From: Actinomycetospora lemnae
GTDB lineage: Bacteria; Actinomycetota; Actinomycetes; Mycobacteriales; Pseudonocardiaceae
Direction: 5' to 3'
Assembly (NCBI RefSeq): GCF_028737315.1
Contig: NZ_JAQZAO010000007.1
Coordinates: forward strand, 248,001 to 312,000
DNA: 64,000 bases
Positions within the stretch are counted from its first letter, which is position 1. Each line of letters opens with the position of its first letter. Positions 24,070 through 33,994 of the stretch are shown piece by piece. The notes beneath the pieces are model-generated. The model had not been told where the DNA came from and made no database searches. It worked only from the letters and a program-made list of their open reading frames with translations. The translations under genes and the position numbers were made by a program.

Positions 24070-25296
24070 TCACGCCCCGGCGCACTCCTGCGTGCGTCGC
24101 GAGCGCACGACGAGCAGGCGCGCGACGACCGCGGTGACGCCGAGGGCGACGACCACCAGCCCGTACCCCTCCGCGACCGGCCGCAGACCGATCTGCACGG
24201 TGAGGATCCCGGCGACGACGGCCGGCAGGCTGAACGCCAGGTAGGCGATCGTGTACGCGACGGCCATGAGCTCGCCCCGGGTCTCCGGCGCCGCGATCCG
24301 CGCGAGGGTGCCGAAGCAGGCCAGCGACGCCGACCCGAACCCGAGCCCGGCGACGACCGTCCCGGCCGCTGTGACCAGCGGCGACGCGAGCACCAGACCG
24401 CCGAGCGTCACCAGCGTGCCCAGCGCGAGCAGGCCGCCGGCGGGCGCGAGCAGCGACTCCGGCGGGCGGCGGAACACCGTGAACGCGGTGAGCGCGCCCA
24501 CCCCGCACAGCAGGGTCACGACGATCCCGCCGATGAGGTGGCTGCGCAGGCCCAGGACCTCGGCGGCGACCGACGGGCCCAGCGAGAGGTAGAGCCCGCC
24601 GAGGGCCCAGCTCGCCGCGAGCGTCGGCACGATCGCCAGCACGTCGGCGCGCAGCCCGGCGGGGATCCGCAGCCGGGGCCGCAGCGAGGCCCACCCGCCG
24701 GCCCGGCGCGGCGCGGTCTCGGGCAGCAGGGCCAGCACGACGGCGACCACCACGAGCCCGGCCAGCAGCACGACCCAGACCAGGCGCGTGGGCGCCGGCG
24801 CGTACTCCACGAGCAGGCCGCAGCCCAGCGCGCCGAGCGCCAGGCCGATCAGCGGCGTCGTGGCGTTGGCGAGGCCGGCCCGGCGCGGGTGCAGGTCGAC
24901 GAGCGTCGCGGCCATCGCGGTGATCGCCGCCCCGGTCGCCGCGCCCTGCACCGCCCGGGCGACGAGCAGCGTCGTCACCCCGTCGGCGACGAGGAACAGC
25001 ACGACCGCCACCGTCTGCACGACCAGCGCGACGGCGAGCACCGGACGGCGCCCGACGTGGTCGGACAGCCCGCCGACCACCAGCAGCGACGCCAGCAGGA
25101 ACAGCACGTAGACGGCGAAGACCACCGTCAGCGTCGCGGCGGAGAAGCCCCACTGCGCCTGGTAGACGACGTAGAGCGGGGACGGGACGCTCGAGGCGGC
25201 CAGGAAGAGCACGACGACCCCGGCCACCGCGGCGAAGAGCCGGCCGCGGCGGGCGGGGTCGAGGGCGTCGGCGGGGGCCGCTGCGGGGGCGCTCAC
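24070..25296 (-). CDS. MFS transporter, ~12 TM segments
   Basis: 408 residues with about twelve hydrophobic segments. The motif A loop GGLSDHVGRRPVLAVAL lies between segments 2 and 3, and RAVQGAATGAAITAMAATLVDL is the segment 4-5 region, as in drug:H+ antiporters. GTG 25296 is used because upstream in-frame sequence is a 12-bp direct repeat (GCGGACATAGAT twice) spanning the AlkB stop; no strong RBS is visible. It is 41 bp after alkB. Being near the NIS operon it could export siderophore, but it is separated by the PPOX gene and not coupled; drug or hydrocarbon-derived substrate export is equally possible. Confidence 0.82.
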   Translation of the reverse strand: MSAPAAAPADALDPARRGRLFAAVAGVVVLFLAASSVPSPLYVVYQAQWGFSAATLTVVFAVYVLFLLASLLVVGGLSDHVGRRPVLAVALVVQTVAVVLFLVADGVTTLLVARAVQGAATGAAITAMAATLVDLHPRRAGLANATTPLIGLALGALGCGLLVEYAPAPTRLVWVVLLAGLVVVAVVLALLPETAPRRAGGWASLRPRLRIPAGLRADVLAIVPTLAASWALGGLYLSLGPSVAAEVLGLRSHLIGGIVVTLLCGVGALTAFTVFRRPPESLLAPAGGLLALGTLVTLGGLVLASPLVTAAGTVVAGLGFGSASLACFGTLARIAAPETRGELMAVAYTIAYLAFSLPAVVAGILTVQIGLRPVAEGYGLVVVALGVTAVVARLLVVRSRRTQECAGA

Positions 25297-25337
25297 TCCG
25301 GATGGCAACGCCCGCGGCAGCGAATCTATGTCCGCAT

Positions 25338-26516
25338 CTATGTCCGCGCGTAGCGGGACAGGTAGCGCTCGCGCGTGCGCGGGTGGAGGTTCGCGAGCGT
25401 GATGTCGCCGTCGTAGTGCGCGAGGACCTTCGGGTCCATGATGCGCCGCCAGATCGGCGGGAAGAGCGCCACGACGATCATCGAGCCGTAGCCGCTGGGC
25501 AGCTGCGGGGACTCCTCGAAGTGGCGCAGCGTCTGGTAGCGGCGCAGCGGGTTGGCGTGGTGGTCGGAGTGGCGCTGCAGCTGGTAGAGGAGCAGGTTCG
25601 ACACGGTGTGGTCGGCGTTCCAGCTGTGGCGCGGGTCGGTGCGCTCGTAGCGACCGTCGGGCCGCTTGCCCCGCTTGAGGCCGTAGTGCTCCAGGTAGTT
25701 GACGACCTCGAGCAGCGTGAACCCGACGACCGCCTGCAGCACCAGCCACGGCAGGACCGTCCAGCCGAAGACGGCGACGAGGGCGACGAACAGGACGACC
25801 GTCATCGCCCAGGCCACCGCGATCTCGTGGTCGAGCAGGCTGTGACGGCCCTTCGCGCGGCGCTTGCGCTCGAGGTGCCACGACGAGCGCAGGCTGCCCC
25901 ACACCGTGCGCGGCAGGAACGCCCAGAAGCTCTCGCCGAGCCGTGAGCTCGCCGGGTCCTCCGGAGTCGCGACGCGGACGTGGTGGCCGCGGTTGTGCTC
26001 GACGTAGAAGTGCCCGTACGCGGAGCTGGCGAGTGCGACCTTCGAGAGCCAGCGCTCGACGTCCTCGCGCTTGTGCCCCAGCTCGTGGGCGGTGTTGATG
26101 GCGATGCCGCTGACCACGCCCATCGTCAGCGCGAGGCCGAGCTGCGCGTGCCAGGGCAGGTCCCAGGTGGCCCAGACCCAGCAGCTGAACACGAGGCTCG
26201 CGTACTGGATCGGAAGGAACAGGTAGGTGACCCAGCGGTAGTAGCGGTCGGCCTCGAGCCGCTCGCGCTCGGACTCCGGCGGGTTGTCGTCGGTGGCCCC
26301 GAACAGCAGGTCGAGCGCCGGCAGGATGACGAACAGGATCATCGGCCCGAGCCACCAGAAGACCGGGCTGCCGGTCAGGGCGACGAGGCCGGCGCCCGCG
26401 AACGGCATCGCCGGCATCACCGTCGCCAGCGGCCAGAGGTAGCGCTTGCGGTCGCGCCACGGGCGCTGCGGCGCGCTCCCCGTGGGCTCTCCGGTGGTCA
26501 CTTCCGTGGTGCTCAT
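25338..26516 (-). CDS. alkB: alkane 1-monooxygenase (AlkB)
   Basis: 392 residues, integral membrane di-iron hydroxylase. The histidine boxes are all present: HELGHK (about residue 145), EHNRGHH (about 174) and LQRHSDHHA (about 312), plus NYLEHYGL between the last two, and about six transmembrane helices. It hydroxylates terminal carbons of medium-chain alkanes using electrons from rubredoxin. No rubredoxin domain is fused at the C-terminus (it ends RYLSRYART) and none is adjacent, unlike most actinobacterial alkB loci. ATG 26516 with GGGAG upstream. The TetR gene just upstream in the same direction is the likely regulator. Confidence 0.93.
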   Translation of the reverse strand: MSTTEVTTGEPTGSAPQRPWRDRKRYLWPLATVMPAMPFAGAGLVALTGSPVFWWLGPMILFVILPALDLLFGATDDNPPESERERLEADRYYRWVTYLFLPIQYASLVFSCWVWATWDLPWHAQLGLALTMGVVSGIAINTAHELGHKREDVERWLSKVALASSAYGHFYVEHNRGHHVRVATPEDPASSRLGESFWAFLPRTVWGSLRSSWHLERKRRAKGRHSLLDHEIAVAWAMTVVLFVALVAVFGWTVLPWLVLQAVVGFTLLEVVNYLEHYGLKRGKRPDGRYERTDPRHSWNADHTVSNLLLYQLQRHSDHHANPLRRYQTLRHFEESPQLPSGYGSMIVVALFPPIWRRIMDPKVLAHYDGDITLANLHPRTRERYLSRYART

Positions 26517-26570
26517 GGGCCTGTCTCCCTCGACGCGACGGCTCGCGACAAAGTCTGCGCTGTGACGCGC

Positions 26571-26600
26571 GCTGAGACAAGACCCAATTTTTGTCTCAGC
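26571..26600. promoter_or_regulatory. inverted repeat GCTGAGACAA...TTGTCTCAGC
   Basis: Perfect 10-bp arms with a 10-base AT-rich loop, between the TetR stop (26596-26598) and alkB. It could be an operator for the TetR protein in front of alkB or the terminator of the TetR gene. GCGACAAAGTC at 26546-26556 is a possible half-site, which slightly favours operator. Confidence 0.5.
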
Positions 26601-27189
26601 TCGGCGCGTGGATGAGCGCCATGAGGAGGCGGGCGACGCGCTGGCCGACGTCGACGGGGTCGAGGGCCGGCGCGACGACGTGCGAGATGACGAGACGGAC
26701 GACGGCGTCGACCGTCTCCTCGATCCGCGTCGGCAGGAGGTCGGGGCGGCGCTGCTCCAGCCAGGTGGCGAGCAGGGCGCGCGCGGACTCGCGGATCGAC
26801 TCGGAGCGCGAGGTCAGGAACGGCAGCAGCCCGGCGTCGCCCGAGCGGCTGCCGGTGAGCACGGCCCGGAGGAGCGGGTTGCGGGCGGCCTCCTCGAGGG
26901 TCAGGCGCGTGGCGGCGGCGACCGCCTCGCCGAGGTCGTCGTGCTCGGCGAGGGCCTCGTTGATCGCGGTGAAGAAGCGCTCGGCCTCGCGGTTCATGAG
27001 GGCCTCGCCGAGCCCGTCCTTGTTCCCGAACTCGCGGTAGAGCGTGGGGCGCGACACCCCGGAGTCGACCGCGACCTCGCCCACGCGCACCCGTTCCCAG
27101 CCGCGCTCGACCGTGTGCTCGTGAGCGGTCGTGAGGACCCGCTCGCGCACCTGGCGCCGGAACTCCAGGCGCAACGACTCCCCGGTCAT
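26596..27189 (-). CDS. TetR family regulator (alkB-linked)
   Basis: 197 residues. HTH region: VGEVAVDSGVSRPTLYREFGNKDGLGEALMNREAERF. The C-terminal domain has ALLATWLEQRRPDLLPTRIEETVDAVVRLVISHVV, as in the TetR regulators (AlkX/AlkU type) next to actinobacterial alkB genes. ATG 27189 is used; GTG 27207, six codons upstream, is possible. It precedes alkB by 79 bp in the same direction, with an inverted repeat in the gap. Likely represses alkB until an alkane or fatty-acid ligand binds. Confidence 0.82.
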   Translation of the reverse strand: MTGESLRLEFRRQVRERVLTTAHEHTVERGWERVRVGEVAVDSGVSRPTLYREFGNKDGLGEALMNREAERFFTAINEALAEHDDLGEAVAAATRLTLEEAARNPLLRAVLTGSRSGDAGLLPFLTSRSESIRESARALLATWLEQRRPDLLPTRIEETVDAVVRLVISHVVAPALDPVDVGQRVARLLMALIHAPS

Positions 27190-27207
27190 GCGATCAGTGT
27201 CACTCAC

Positions 27208-27472
27208 CGCAACCGAACGGGTGCGTGGAGCACGAGGCCGACACCCGGTCGGGCCTGTCCGTTGACCTGTGGAGCGCAATCCATGCTCGGGGGTGCGCCC
27301 ATCGCCCTCGGCCCAACCGCTACGGCCGTCCGCTGGCTGCGGGCTGGGCCGAAGCGAGTCACTTCCTCAGGAAGGGCGACTGGCGAGTAACGACGGTCAC
27401 CGATTGCCGATGAGCGGCCAAACCACACGGGTGGAACCCGGTGGGTCACCGTCCGGTCGAAGGGGTCCGCGC
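27208..27472 (+). promoter_or_regulatory. hairpin-rich leader of secreted protein gene
   Basis: This 265-bp gap contains several complementary segments: CTCGGCCCA...TGGGCCGAAG around 27306-27356 and a hairpin CTTCCTCAGGAAG at 27362-27374 flanked by AGTC/GACT. These suggest a structured 5' leader for the gene at 27473, possibly a riboswitch or attenuator. I could not fit it to a known riboswitch consensus. Confidence 0.3.
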
Positions 27473-28312
27473 ATGCTCGTCCGTCCCGGTCGTCTGCTCC
27501 CGAGCGTGATCGTCGGCGCCCTCGTCACCGGGGCCCTGGCCCTGGGGGCCGGGACGGCGTCGGCGGCGCCGGAGACGTGCACCGCAGGCGACACGCAATT
27601 CGTCCTCTCCGGCACGCTTCAGTCGGTGGGCGGGATCTGCTTCCTCGGAGACGTCGTGGCGGCTCTGGAGGACCTGAAGACTGCCGATTTCCAGACGCTG
27701 GCTGAGTACGAAGCGGCCGAGCAGCAGCGTTTGGAGCAGGAGCGTCTTGAGCAGGAGCGTCTTGAGCAGGAGCGTCTTGAGCAGGAGCGTCTCGAGCAGG
27801 AGCGTCTCGAGCAGGAGCAGCGGGAGCAGCAGCAGGAGCAAGTCCGTCTCGAGGAGGAGCAGCGCGTCGCCCAGCAACGAGCTGCGGAGCAGCAGGCGCA
27901 GCGGGATGCCGCGGCGCGCGAGGCGGCCGCAGCGGCCCAGCGTGCTGCTCAGGCGCAGGCCGCAGCTCCCGCGAACCTGCTGGCGCCGGGGGCGGGCGGC
28001 GGCGCCGGACTCCTGGCCGGGGTGCCCACGCTGAACTTCGGCGCGCCGAACGTGGGCCTGCTCTCACCCGTCGGCAGCCCGCTGCGTCCGCTGACCGGTC
28101 TGACCCCGGCGTCGCCCGTGACGACCACCAGCGACGTCCAGGCCATGGCCCTGGACTCGGTGCCCGCGGGGCTGGGGACGCCGGCGGTGGTGGGCACCCT
28201 GATCCTCTCGGCGCTGGCCGCCTTCGCCCTGCGGCACCGGGTGCTCCACCGCGCCCGCAGGGCCGCCGAGGCGGACACCGTCGAGACGCCGGTCCGGGCC
28301 TCCGTTTCCTGA
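27473..28312 (+). CDS. secreted/anchored coiled-coil protein, 279 aa
   Basis: Signal peptide: MLVRPGRLLPSVIVGALVTG followed by a hydrophobic core and AxA site (ASA-AP, about residue 34). A domain with three Cys (APETCTAGDTQ, SVGGICFLG) follows, then a highly charged helix of six RLEQE repeats encoded by 15-bp direct repeats (27728-27817), a Gln/Ala-rich helix, a Gly/Pro/Leu-rich section, and a C-terminal TM helix (VVGTLILSALAAFAL) with a basic tail. This looks like an exported, membrane-anchored stalk protein. Family not recognised. RBS AAGGGG; ATG 27473 chosen because it begins a proper signal peptide. Confidence 0.75.
   Translation: MLVRPGRLLPSVIVGALVTGALALGAGTASAAPETCTAGDTQFVLSGTLQSVGGICFLGDVVAALEDLKTADFQTLAEYEAAEQQRLEQERLEQERLEQERLEQERLEQERLEQEQREQQQEQVRLEEEQRVAQQRAAEQQAQRDAAAREAAAAAQRAAQAQAAAPANLLAPGAGGGAGLLAGVPTLNFGAPNVGLLSPVGSPLRPLTGLTPASPVTTTSDVQAMALDSVPAGLGTPAVVGTLILSALAAFALRHRVLHRARRAAEADTVETPVRASVS
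27728..27817 (+). repeat. six 15-bp tandem repeats encoding RLEQE
   Basis: Units CGTYTKGAGCAGGAG (six copies, copies 2-4 identical) inside the coiled-coil gene. The near identity of neighbouring units points to recent slippage; copy number probably varies between strains. Confidence 0.9.
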
Positions 28313-28324
28313 GAACGGTCACCC

Positions 28325-28390
28325 GGCCCGCGCGGTCGACGACCGAGATCGAGTTCGACCGTCCGGGTGAGTTGATCTCGACCGCGGGCC
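28325..28390. terminator. bidirectional hairpin between convergent genes
   Basis: GGCCCGCGCGGTCGA (28325-28339) pairs with TCGACCGCGGGCC (28378-28390) with a 2-base bulge, between the coiled-coil gene and the P450 gene that converge on it. Inner sequence GAGATCGAG/TTGATCTCG also pairs. Confidence 0.55.
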
Positions 28391-28393
28391 CGG

Positions 28394-29662
28394 TCAGCGC
28401 GCCGCGTCGGTCCCGGCGATCGCGACGGGGAGGTGCTTGATCCCGTTGACGAAGATGCTGCGCAGGCGGTCGGGCTCGCCGACCACGCGGAGGTCGGGCA
28501 TGCCGGCGAAGAGCTCGCGGAAGGCGACGGCGATCTCGCGGCGGGCGAGGTGGGCGCCGAGGCAGAAGTGCGGGCCGTGCGCGCCGAAGCCCTGGTGCGG
28601 GTTGGGGGAGCGGCGCAGGTCGAGACGGTCCGGGTCGGTGAACACGGTCTCGTCGCGGTTCGCCGCCCCGTAGACGAGCAGCAGCTTCTCGCCGGCCGCG
28701 ACCTCGACGTCGCCGACGGTCGTGTCCTCGACCGCGGTGCGGCGCATCCAGTTGATGGGCGAGGCCCAGCGCACGATCTCGTCGACGGCGGTGGGCGTGA
28801 CGCCCTCGACGTCGCCCGACCACGCCTCCCACTGCGACGGGTCGAGGTGCATGCCCCAGACGCCGTGGGTGATCGCGTTGCGGGTGGTCTCGTTGCCCGC
28901 GACGCAGAGCAGGATGAAGAAGGACGCGATCTCCTGGTGCGTGAGTCGCTCGCCGTCGACGGTGCCGTGGACCAGCGCGGAAGTGACGTCGTCGGTCGGC
29001 TCGGCCTCGCGGGCGGCGGCGAGCTCGGTCATCAGCCCCGAGAGCCCGGCGCCGGCGGCGAGGTAGTCGCCGAGCGGGTTGTCCGAGGTGACGTACTCGG
29101 GGTCGTCGCCGGCGAGGATGACGTTGGAGTGCGCGAACACCTCGTCGCGCCGCGACTCCGGGATGCCCATCATCTCGCAGATGACCAGGAGCGGGATGCG
29201 CGCCGAGACGTCGGTGACGAGGTCGAACGACCCGTCGCCGGTCAGCGCCCGCTCGCGTGCCGACGCGATCACCGACCGGGACACCCGGGTGACGTCGTCG
29301 AGCAGCGCCTCGGTGCGCCTGGGTGTGAAGGCCTGCGCCGCGATCCGGCGGATCTTCGTGTGCCGCGGGGCGTCCATGCTGATCAGCGAGCCGAAGAACT
29401 CGTGCGCCTCGGCGGGCAGGTCGAGGATCGACACCGCGCCCCGCCCCGAGCAGAACAGGGCCGGGTGCTTGCTGACGTACTCGACGTCGGCGTGGCGGGT
29501 GACGGCGCGGAACCCGGGCCCGCGGTCGAAGCCCGGGAACTCGGGCTCGGCGAACCAGCGCAGTCCGGCGTCGGCGCGCAGGCCGGCGAACGCCGCGAAA
29601 CGCTGCGCCCAGGGCGCCGCCCAGAACTCCCGGTCACCGAGATCCACCGCGAAGGCCGTCAC
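28394..29662 (-). CDS. cytochrome P450
   Basis: 422 residues. I-helix motif LCVAGNETTRNAI, K-helix ExxR in VDEIVRW, and heme loop FGAHGPHFCLGAHLAR with the thiolate Cys about residue 365. LISMDAPRHTKIRRIAAQAFTPRR is the conserved C-helix region. The motif set is like actinobacterial steroid/terpenoid P450s (CYP124/125/142-like), but substrate cannot be assigned. GTG 29662 is the first in-frame start giving a full N-terminus; no clear RBS. No ferredoxin or reductase gene adjoins. Divergent from metY. Confidence 0.9.
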   Translation of the reverse strand: MTAFAVDLGDREFWAAPWAQRFAAFAGLRADAGLRWFAEPEFPGFDRGPGFRAVTRHADVEYVSKHPALFCSGRGAVSILDLPAEAHEFFGSLISMDAPRHTKIRRIAAQAFTPRRTEALLDDVTRVSRSVIASARERALTGDGSFDLVTDVSARIPLLVICEMMGIPESRRDEVFAHSNVILAGDDPEYVTSDNPLGDYLAAGAGLSGLMTELAAAREAEPTDDVTSALVHGTVDGERLTHQEIASFFILLCVAGNETTRNAITHGVWGMHLDPSQWEAWSGDVEGVTPTAVDEIVRWASPINWMRRTAVEDTTVGDVEVAAGEKLLLVYGAANRDETVFTDPDRLDLRRSPNPHQGFGAHGPHFCLGAHLARREIAVAFRELFAGMPDLRVVGEPDRLRSIFVNGIKHLPVAIAGTDAAR

Positions 29663-29926
29663 CGTTGGCAGGCTGCCAGCAAGGCGTCCGCCACGCCAGG
29701 CCGTGCGCAACGTGACCCCCGTGACCCCGGCGCGTGAGTTGTGCCCGCTGGCGCGCGGCGAGAGGATCGCCGCCGTGGTGCGGGTCGATCTCGAAGGTTT
29801 CTGGCCGAGTCGTCGTGTCGACGCGTTCGACGAGCGGTGTCGCTGAGGGGCAGCACCCCTCCGGACGAGCACGACGAGCACGAACGAGCGCATCCCCCGA
29901 ACCACCCACGATGGAGTGAGCACCTC
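29663..29926. other. intergenic region P450/metY
   Basis: 264 bp between divergent genes. It holds a short GAGGGG/CCCCTC hairpin at 29845-29861 and GACGAGCAC repeats at about 29864-29881. I see no SAM-riboswitch core (no conserved GGCAACC or SAM-IV features), so regulation of metY here is unexplained. Confidence 0.4.
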
Positions 29927-31234
<1,308 letters not shown>

Positions 31235-31247
31235 GCGGTCTGGCTGC

Positions 31248-32387
31248 GTGACCGAGCTGCAGACGGTCCCGGTGCTCCCTCCCGCCACCGGCGCGTGGCG
31301 GGAGGGGGACCCGGTCGGTGACCGGCGGTTCGTCGACCTCGGGGCGATCACCCTCGAGGGCGGCGAGACGCTGCCCGACCTCCGCGTCGCGTACGAGACG
31401 TGGGGGCGCTTCGACGGCACGAACGCCGTCCTGGTCCTGCACGCCCTGACCGGCGACAGCCACGTCACCGGGGAGGCGGGGCTCGGGCACCCGACGCCGG
31501 GCTGGTGGACGGCGCTGGTCGGACCGGGCAAGGCCATCGACACCGACCGCTGGTTCGTCGTCGCGCCCAACGTCCTCGGCGGCTGCCAGGGCACGACCGG
31601 TCCGGCCTCACCGGCGCCGGACGGGCAGGCGTACGGCTCGCGGTTCCCGCGCACGACGGTGCGCGACCAGGTGGCGGTGGAGGCGCTCTTCGCCGACGCG
31701 CTGAGCATCGGCAGCTGGGCCGCGGTGCTCGGCGGCTCGATGGGCGGGATGCGCGCGCTCGAGTGGGCGGTCATGTACCCGGCGCGGGTGGAGCGTCTGC
31801 TGCTGCTGTGCTCGCCGGCGGCGGCGTCGGCCGACCAGATCGCCTGGGCGGCTCCGCAGCTCGCCGCGATCCGCGAGGACCCGGGCTGGCACGGCGGCGA
31901 CTACCACGACCGCCCGCGCGGCGAGGGCCCGCACGTCGGGCTCGGCGTCGCCCGGCGGATCGCGCACAACACCTACCGGACCGCCGAGGAGTACGACACG
32001 CGGTTCGCGCGCCGTCCCCAGCCGGGGGAGGACCCGGAGGACGGCGGGCGCTTCGCGATCGAGAGCTACCTCGACCACCACGCCGAGAAGCTCGTGCACC
32101 GCTTCGACGCCGGCAGCTACGTCGAGCTCACGCGGGCGATGAACGGCCACGACGTCGCCCGCGGCCGCGGATCACCGGCCGAGGCGCTGGGCCGGGTGAC
32201 GGCGCGGACCGTCGTCGCGGGCTCGGTGTCCGACCGGCTCTACCCGCTGCACCAGCAGGAGGAGCTCGCCGCGCTCATCCCCGGGGCGGGCGAGGTGCAC
32301 CGCATCGAGTCGCCGTTCGGGCACGACGCGTTCCTCATCGAGGCACGCCGGCTGACCCAGATTCTCGAAGAGCTCTTCGCGCGGTGA
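31248..32387 (+). CDS. metX: homoserine O-acetyltransferase (MetX)
   Basis: 379 residues, alpha/beta-hydrolase-type acyltransferase that acetylates homoserine, the substrate of MetY. Motifs: LRVAYETWGRFDGTNAVLVLHALTGDSHV, NVLGGCQGTTGPAS, the nucleophile elbow GGSMGGMRALEW, Asp in VAGSVSDRLYP and His in SPFGHDAFLIE. GTG 31248, directly following metY. Some MetX-like proteins use succinyl-CoA, but with metY adjacent the acetyl route is expected. Confidence 0.93.
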   Translation: MTELQTVPVLPPATGAWREGDPVGDRRFVDLGAITLEGGETLPDLRVAYETWGRFDGTNAVLVLHALTGDSHVTGEAGLGHPTPGWWTALVGPGKAIDTDRWFVVAPNVLGGCQGTTGPASPAPDGQAYGSRFPRTTVRDQVAVEALFADALSIGSWAAVLGGSMGGMRALEWAVMYPARVERLLLLCSPAAASADQIAWAAPQLAAIREDPGWHGGDYHDRPRGEGPHVGLGVARRIAHNTYRTAEEYDTRFARRPQPGEDPEDGGRFAIESYLDHHAEKLVHRFDAGSYVELTRAMNGHDVARGRGSPAEALGRVTARTVVAGSVSDRLYPLHQQEELAALIPGAGEVHRIESPFGHDAFLIEARRLTQILEELFAR

Positions 32388-32388
32388 G

Positions 32389-32787
32389 CTACAGCCGCGC
32401 AGGCTCGGCGACGACCTCGTGCAGCAGCGCGTGCACGGTCTCGTCGGCCAGCCGGTAGCGCACCACGCGCCCGGCACGCCGGGTGGCGACGAGGCCCTGC
32501 GCGCGCAGCAGGCGCAGCGCCTGGGAGGTCGTGGTGTCCTTGAGGCCCGCGGCGACGGCGAGGTCGGACACGCAGATCTCGCCGGCAGCGTGGATGCAGA
32601 GCAGCAGCGTCAGCCGCGTGGGGTCGGCGAGCAGGGCGAAGCGGGTGACCCAGGCGTGCATCACGGCCCCGTCGGGCAGGGCGGCGATGGCGTCGCACAC
32701 CCGGTGGTCCTCGTCCAGCGCCCGGTGACGCTGCTCGAGGCGGGCGGCGTCGTCCGACGTGCCGTCCGAGGGCTCGGTGAGGTGCAC
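32389..32787 (-). CDS. ArsR/SmtB family metal-type regulator
   Basis: 132 residues. Winged helix: LLADPTRLTLLLCIHAAGEICVSDLAVAAGLKDTTTSQALRLLRAQGLVATRRAGRVVRYRL. The C-terminal helix has DETVHALLHEVV, with Asp/His spacing like the alpha-5 metal site of NmtR/CzrA-type sensors (Ni, Co or Zn), and a Cys lies in ICVSDL. Metal identity is not certain. GTG 32787. Convergent with metX and divergent from the DUF418 gene (76 bp gap), which may be its target. Confidence 0.83.
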   Translation of the reverse strand: MHLTEPSDGTSDDAARLEQRHRALDEDHRVCDAIAALPDGAVMHAWVTRFALLADPTRLTLLLCIHAAGEICVSDLAVAAGLKDTTTSQALRLLRAQGLVATRRAGRVVRYRLADETVHALLHEVVAEPARL

Positions 32788-32863
32788 CGAACCATCGTGT
32801 CATCCTCGCGCCGCCGCCGGGCGCCGGCAGGGGAGACACGGGGCGGAGCAGGAGGAATCCACG

Positions 32864-33994
32864 GTGACCGGACCGGCCGGACTGGCCACGCGCAGCGTCA
32901 CCCCCGACCTCGCGCGCGGGCTGCTGCTCGCGCTGATCGCGGTGGCCAACGCGCACCTCTACCTCGTCGCCCGTCCCATCGGCTACCGCGGCTACCCGGT
33001 GGAGCTCCCGGGCGCCGACCGTGTCCTCGCCGTGGTGCAGATGGTGCTCGTCGACGGACGGGTCTACCCGCTGTTCGCCGCGCTGGTCGGCTACGGGCTG
33101 GCGCGGCTGGCGGAGCGCGCGCCGGAGAGCGTCCTGCGCCGCCGGGGGCTCGTGCTGCTCGGGGTCGGCGCGCTGCACGGGATCCTGCTCTTCCCCGGCG
33201 ACATCATCGGCGCCTACGGCCTGCTGGCGCTGCTGTTCGCGCCGATGGTGGTGGCGGCGCGGACGCCCGCCGGCGCGCGCTCGCTGCTGGTGACCGCCGG
33301 CGGGATCGCGGCGATCGGGGTGCTGCTCTCGACCGGTCAGGGCACACCGCAGGGGGTGCCGACGGTGCCCTCGATCGCGGCGCCGACGCTCGGCGCGTTC
33401 CTCGGCGAGCACCCGTCGGCGTGGCTGGTGACGACGCTGTTCTCCGCGCTGCTCACCGCGCCGGCGGTGCTGGTCGGGGTGGTGATCGCGCGGTCCGGGA
33501 CGCTCGACGACCCCGGCGCGCACCGGCGCCGACTCGCGGTGTGGGCGGTCGGTGGGGTCGGGGCGGGCGTGCTGCTCGGGCTGCCGCTGGCCCTGGCCGT
33601 CGCCGGCACGTGGGCGCCGACGGGGGCGACCGGGGCGCTGGTCGGCGCGGCGCACGCCGCCGGCGGTTACGCGGGTGCCCTCGGGCTGCTGGGCGTGATG
33701 GGCCTGCTCGGGAGCGTGTCCTGGCCGGGGCGGGACCTGATCGCGGCGTCGGGGACCTGGTCGATGACGCTGTACCTGTCGCAGTCGGTGGTGTTCGTCG
33801 CCGTGTTCGCGACGATCGCGGGCGGGCGCGGCGCCTCGGCGTCGTTGGTGACGGCGACGCTGGTGGGGCTCGCGACCTGGCTGGTCGGTGTGCTCGTCGC
33901 GGGCCCGCTCGCGCGGGCCGGGCACCGCGGTCCGGCCGAGATCGTCGTGCGCCGCCTGACCTACGCCGGACGGGCCTCGCGCCCGACGGCCTAG
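32864..33994 (+). CDS. DUF418 family membrane protein
   Basis: 376 residues, about ten hydrophobic segments. N-terminus SVTPDLARGLLLALIAVANAHLYL and the C-terminal region (LIAASGTWSMTLYLSQSVVFV, then GPAEIVVRRLTY) are the signature of DUF418 proteins (YeiB-like), whose function is unknown. GTG 32864 with GGAGG 8 bases upstream. Divergent from an ArsR regulator, so expression may respond to a metal. Confidence 0.83.
   Translation: MTGPAGLATRSVTPDLARGLLLALIAVANAHLYLVARPIGYRGYPVELPGADRVLAVVQMVLVDGRVYPLFAALVGYGLARLAERAPESVLRRRGLVLLGVGALHGILLFPGDIIGAYGLLALLFAPMVVAARTPAGARSLLVTAGGIAAIGVLLSTGQGTPQGVPTVPSIAAPTLGAFLGEHPSAWLVTTLFSALLTAPAVLVGVVIARSGTLDDPGAHRRRLAVWAVGGVGAGVLLGLPLALAVAGTWAPTGATGALVGAAHAAGGYAGALGLLGVMGLLGSVSWPGRDLIAASGTWSMTLYLSQSVVFVAVFATIAGGRGASASLVTATLVGLATWLVGVLVAGPLARAGHRGPAEIVVRRLTYAGRASRPTA

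Noticed and set aside
24070..25296. MFS gene as the siderophore exporter
   Set aside because: It is separated from the NIS operon by the PPOX gene and an iron box, follows alkB closely, and has no specific siderophore-exporter motif.
27208..27472. ydaO (c-di-AMP) riboswitch in the leader of the coiled-coil gene
   Set aside because: Position and secreted product would fit, but I could not align the conserved core by eye; left as unassigned leader.
29663..29926. SAM riboswitch before metY
   Set aside because: The conserved cores of SAM-I or SAM-IV were not found; only a short GAGGGG hairpin is present.
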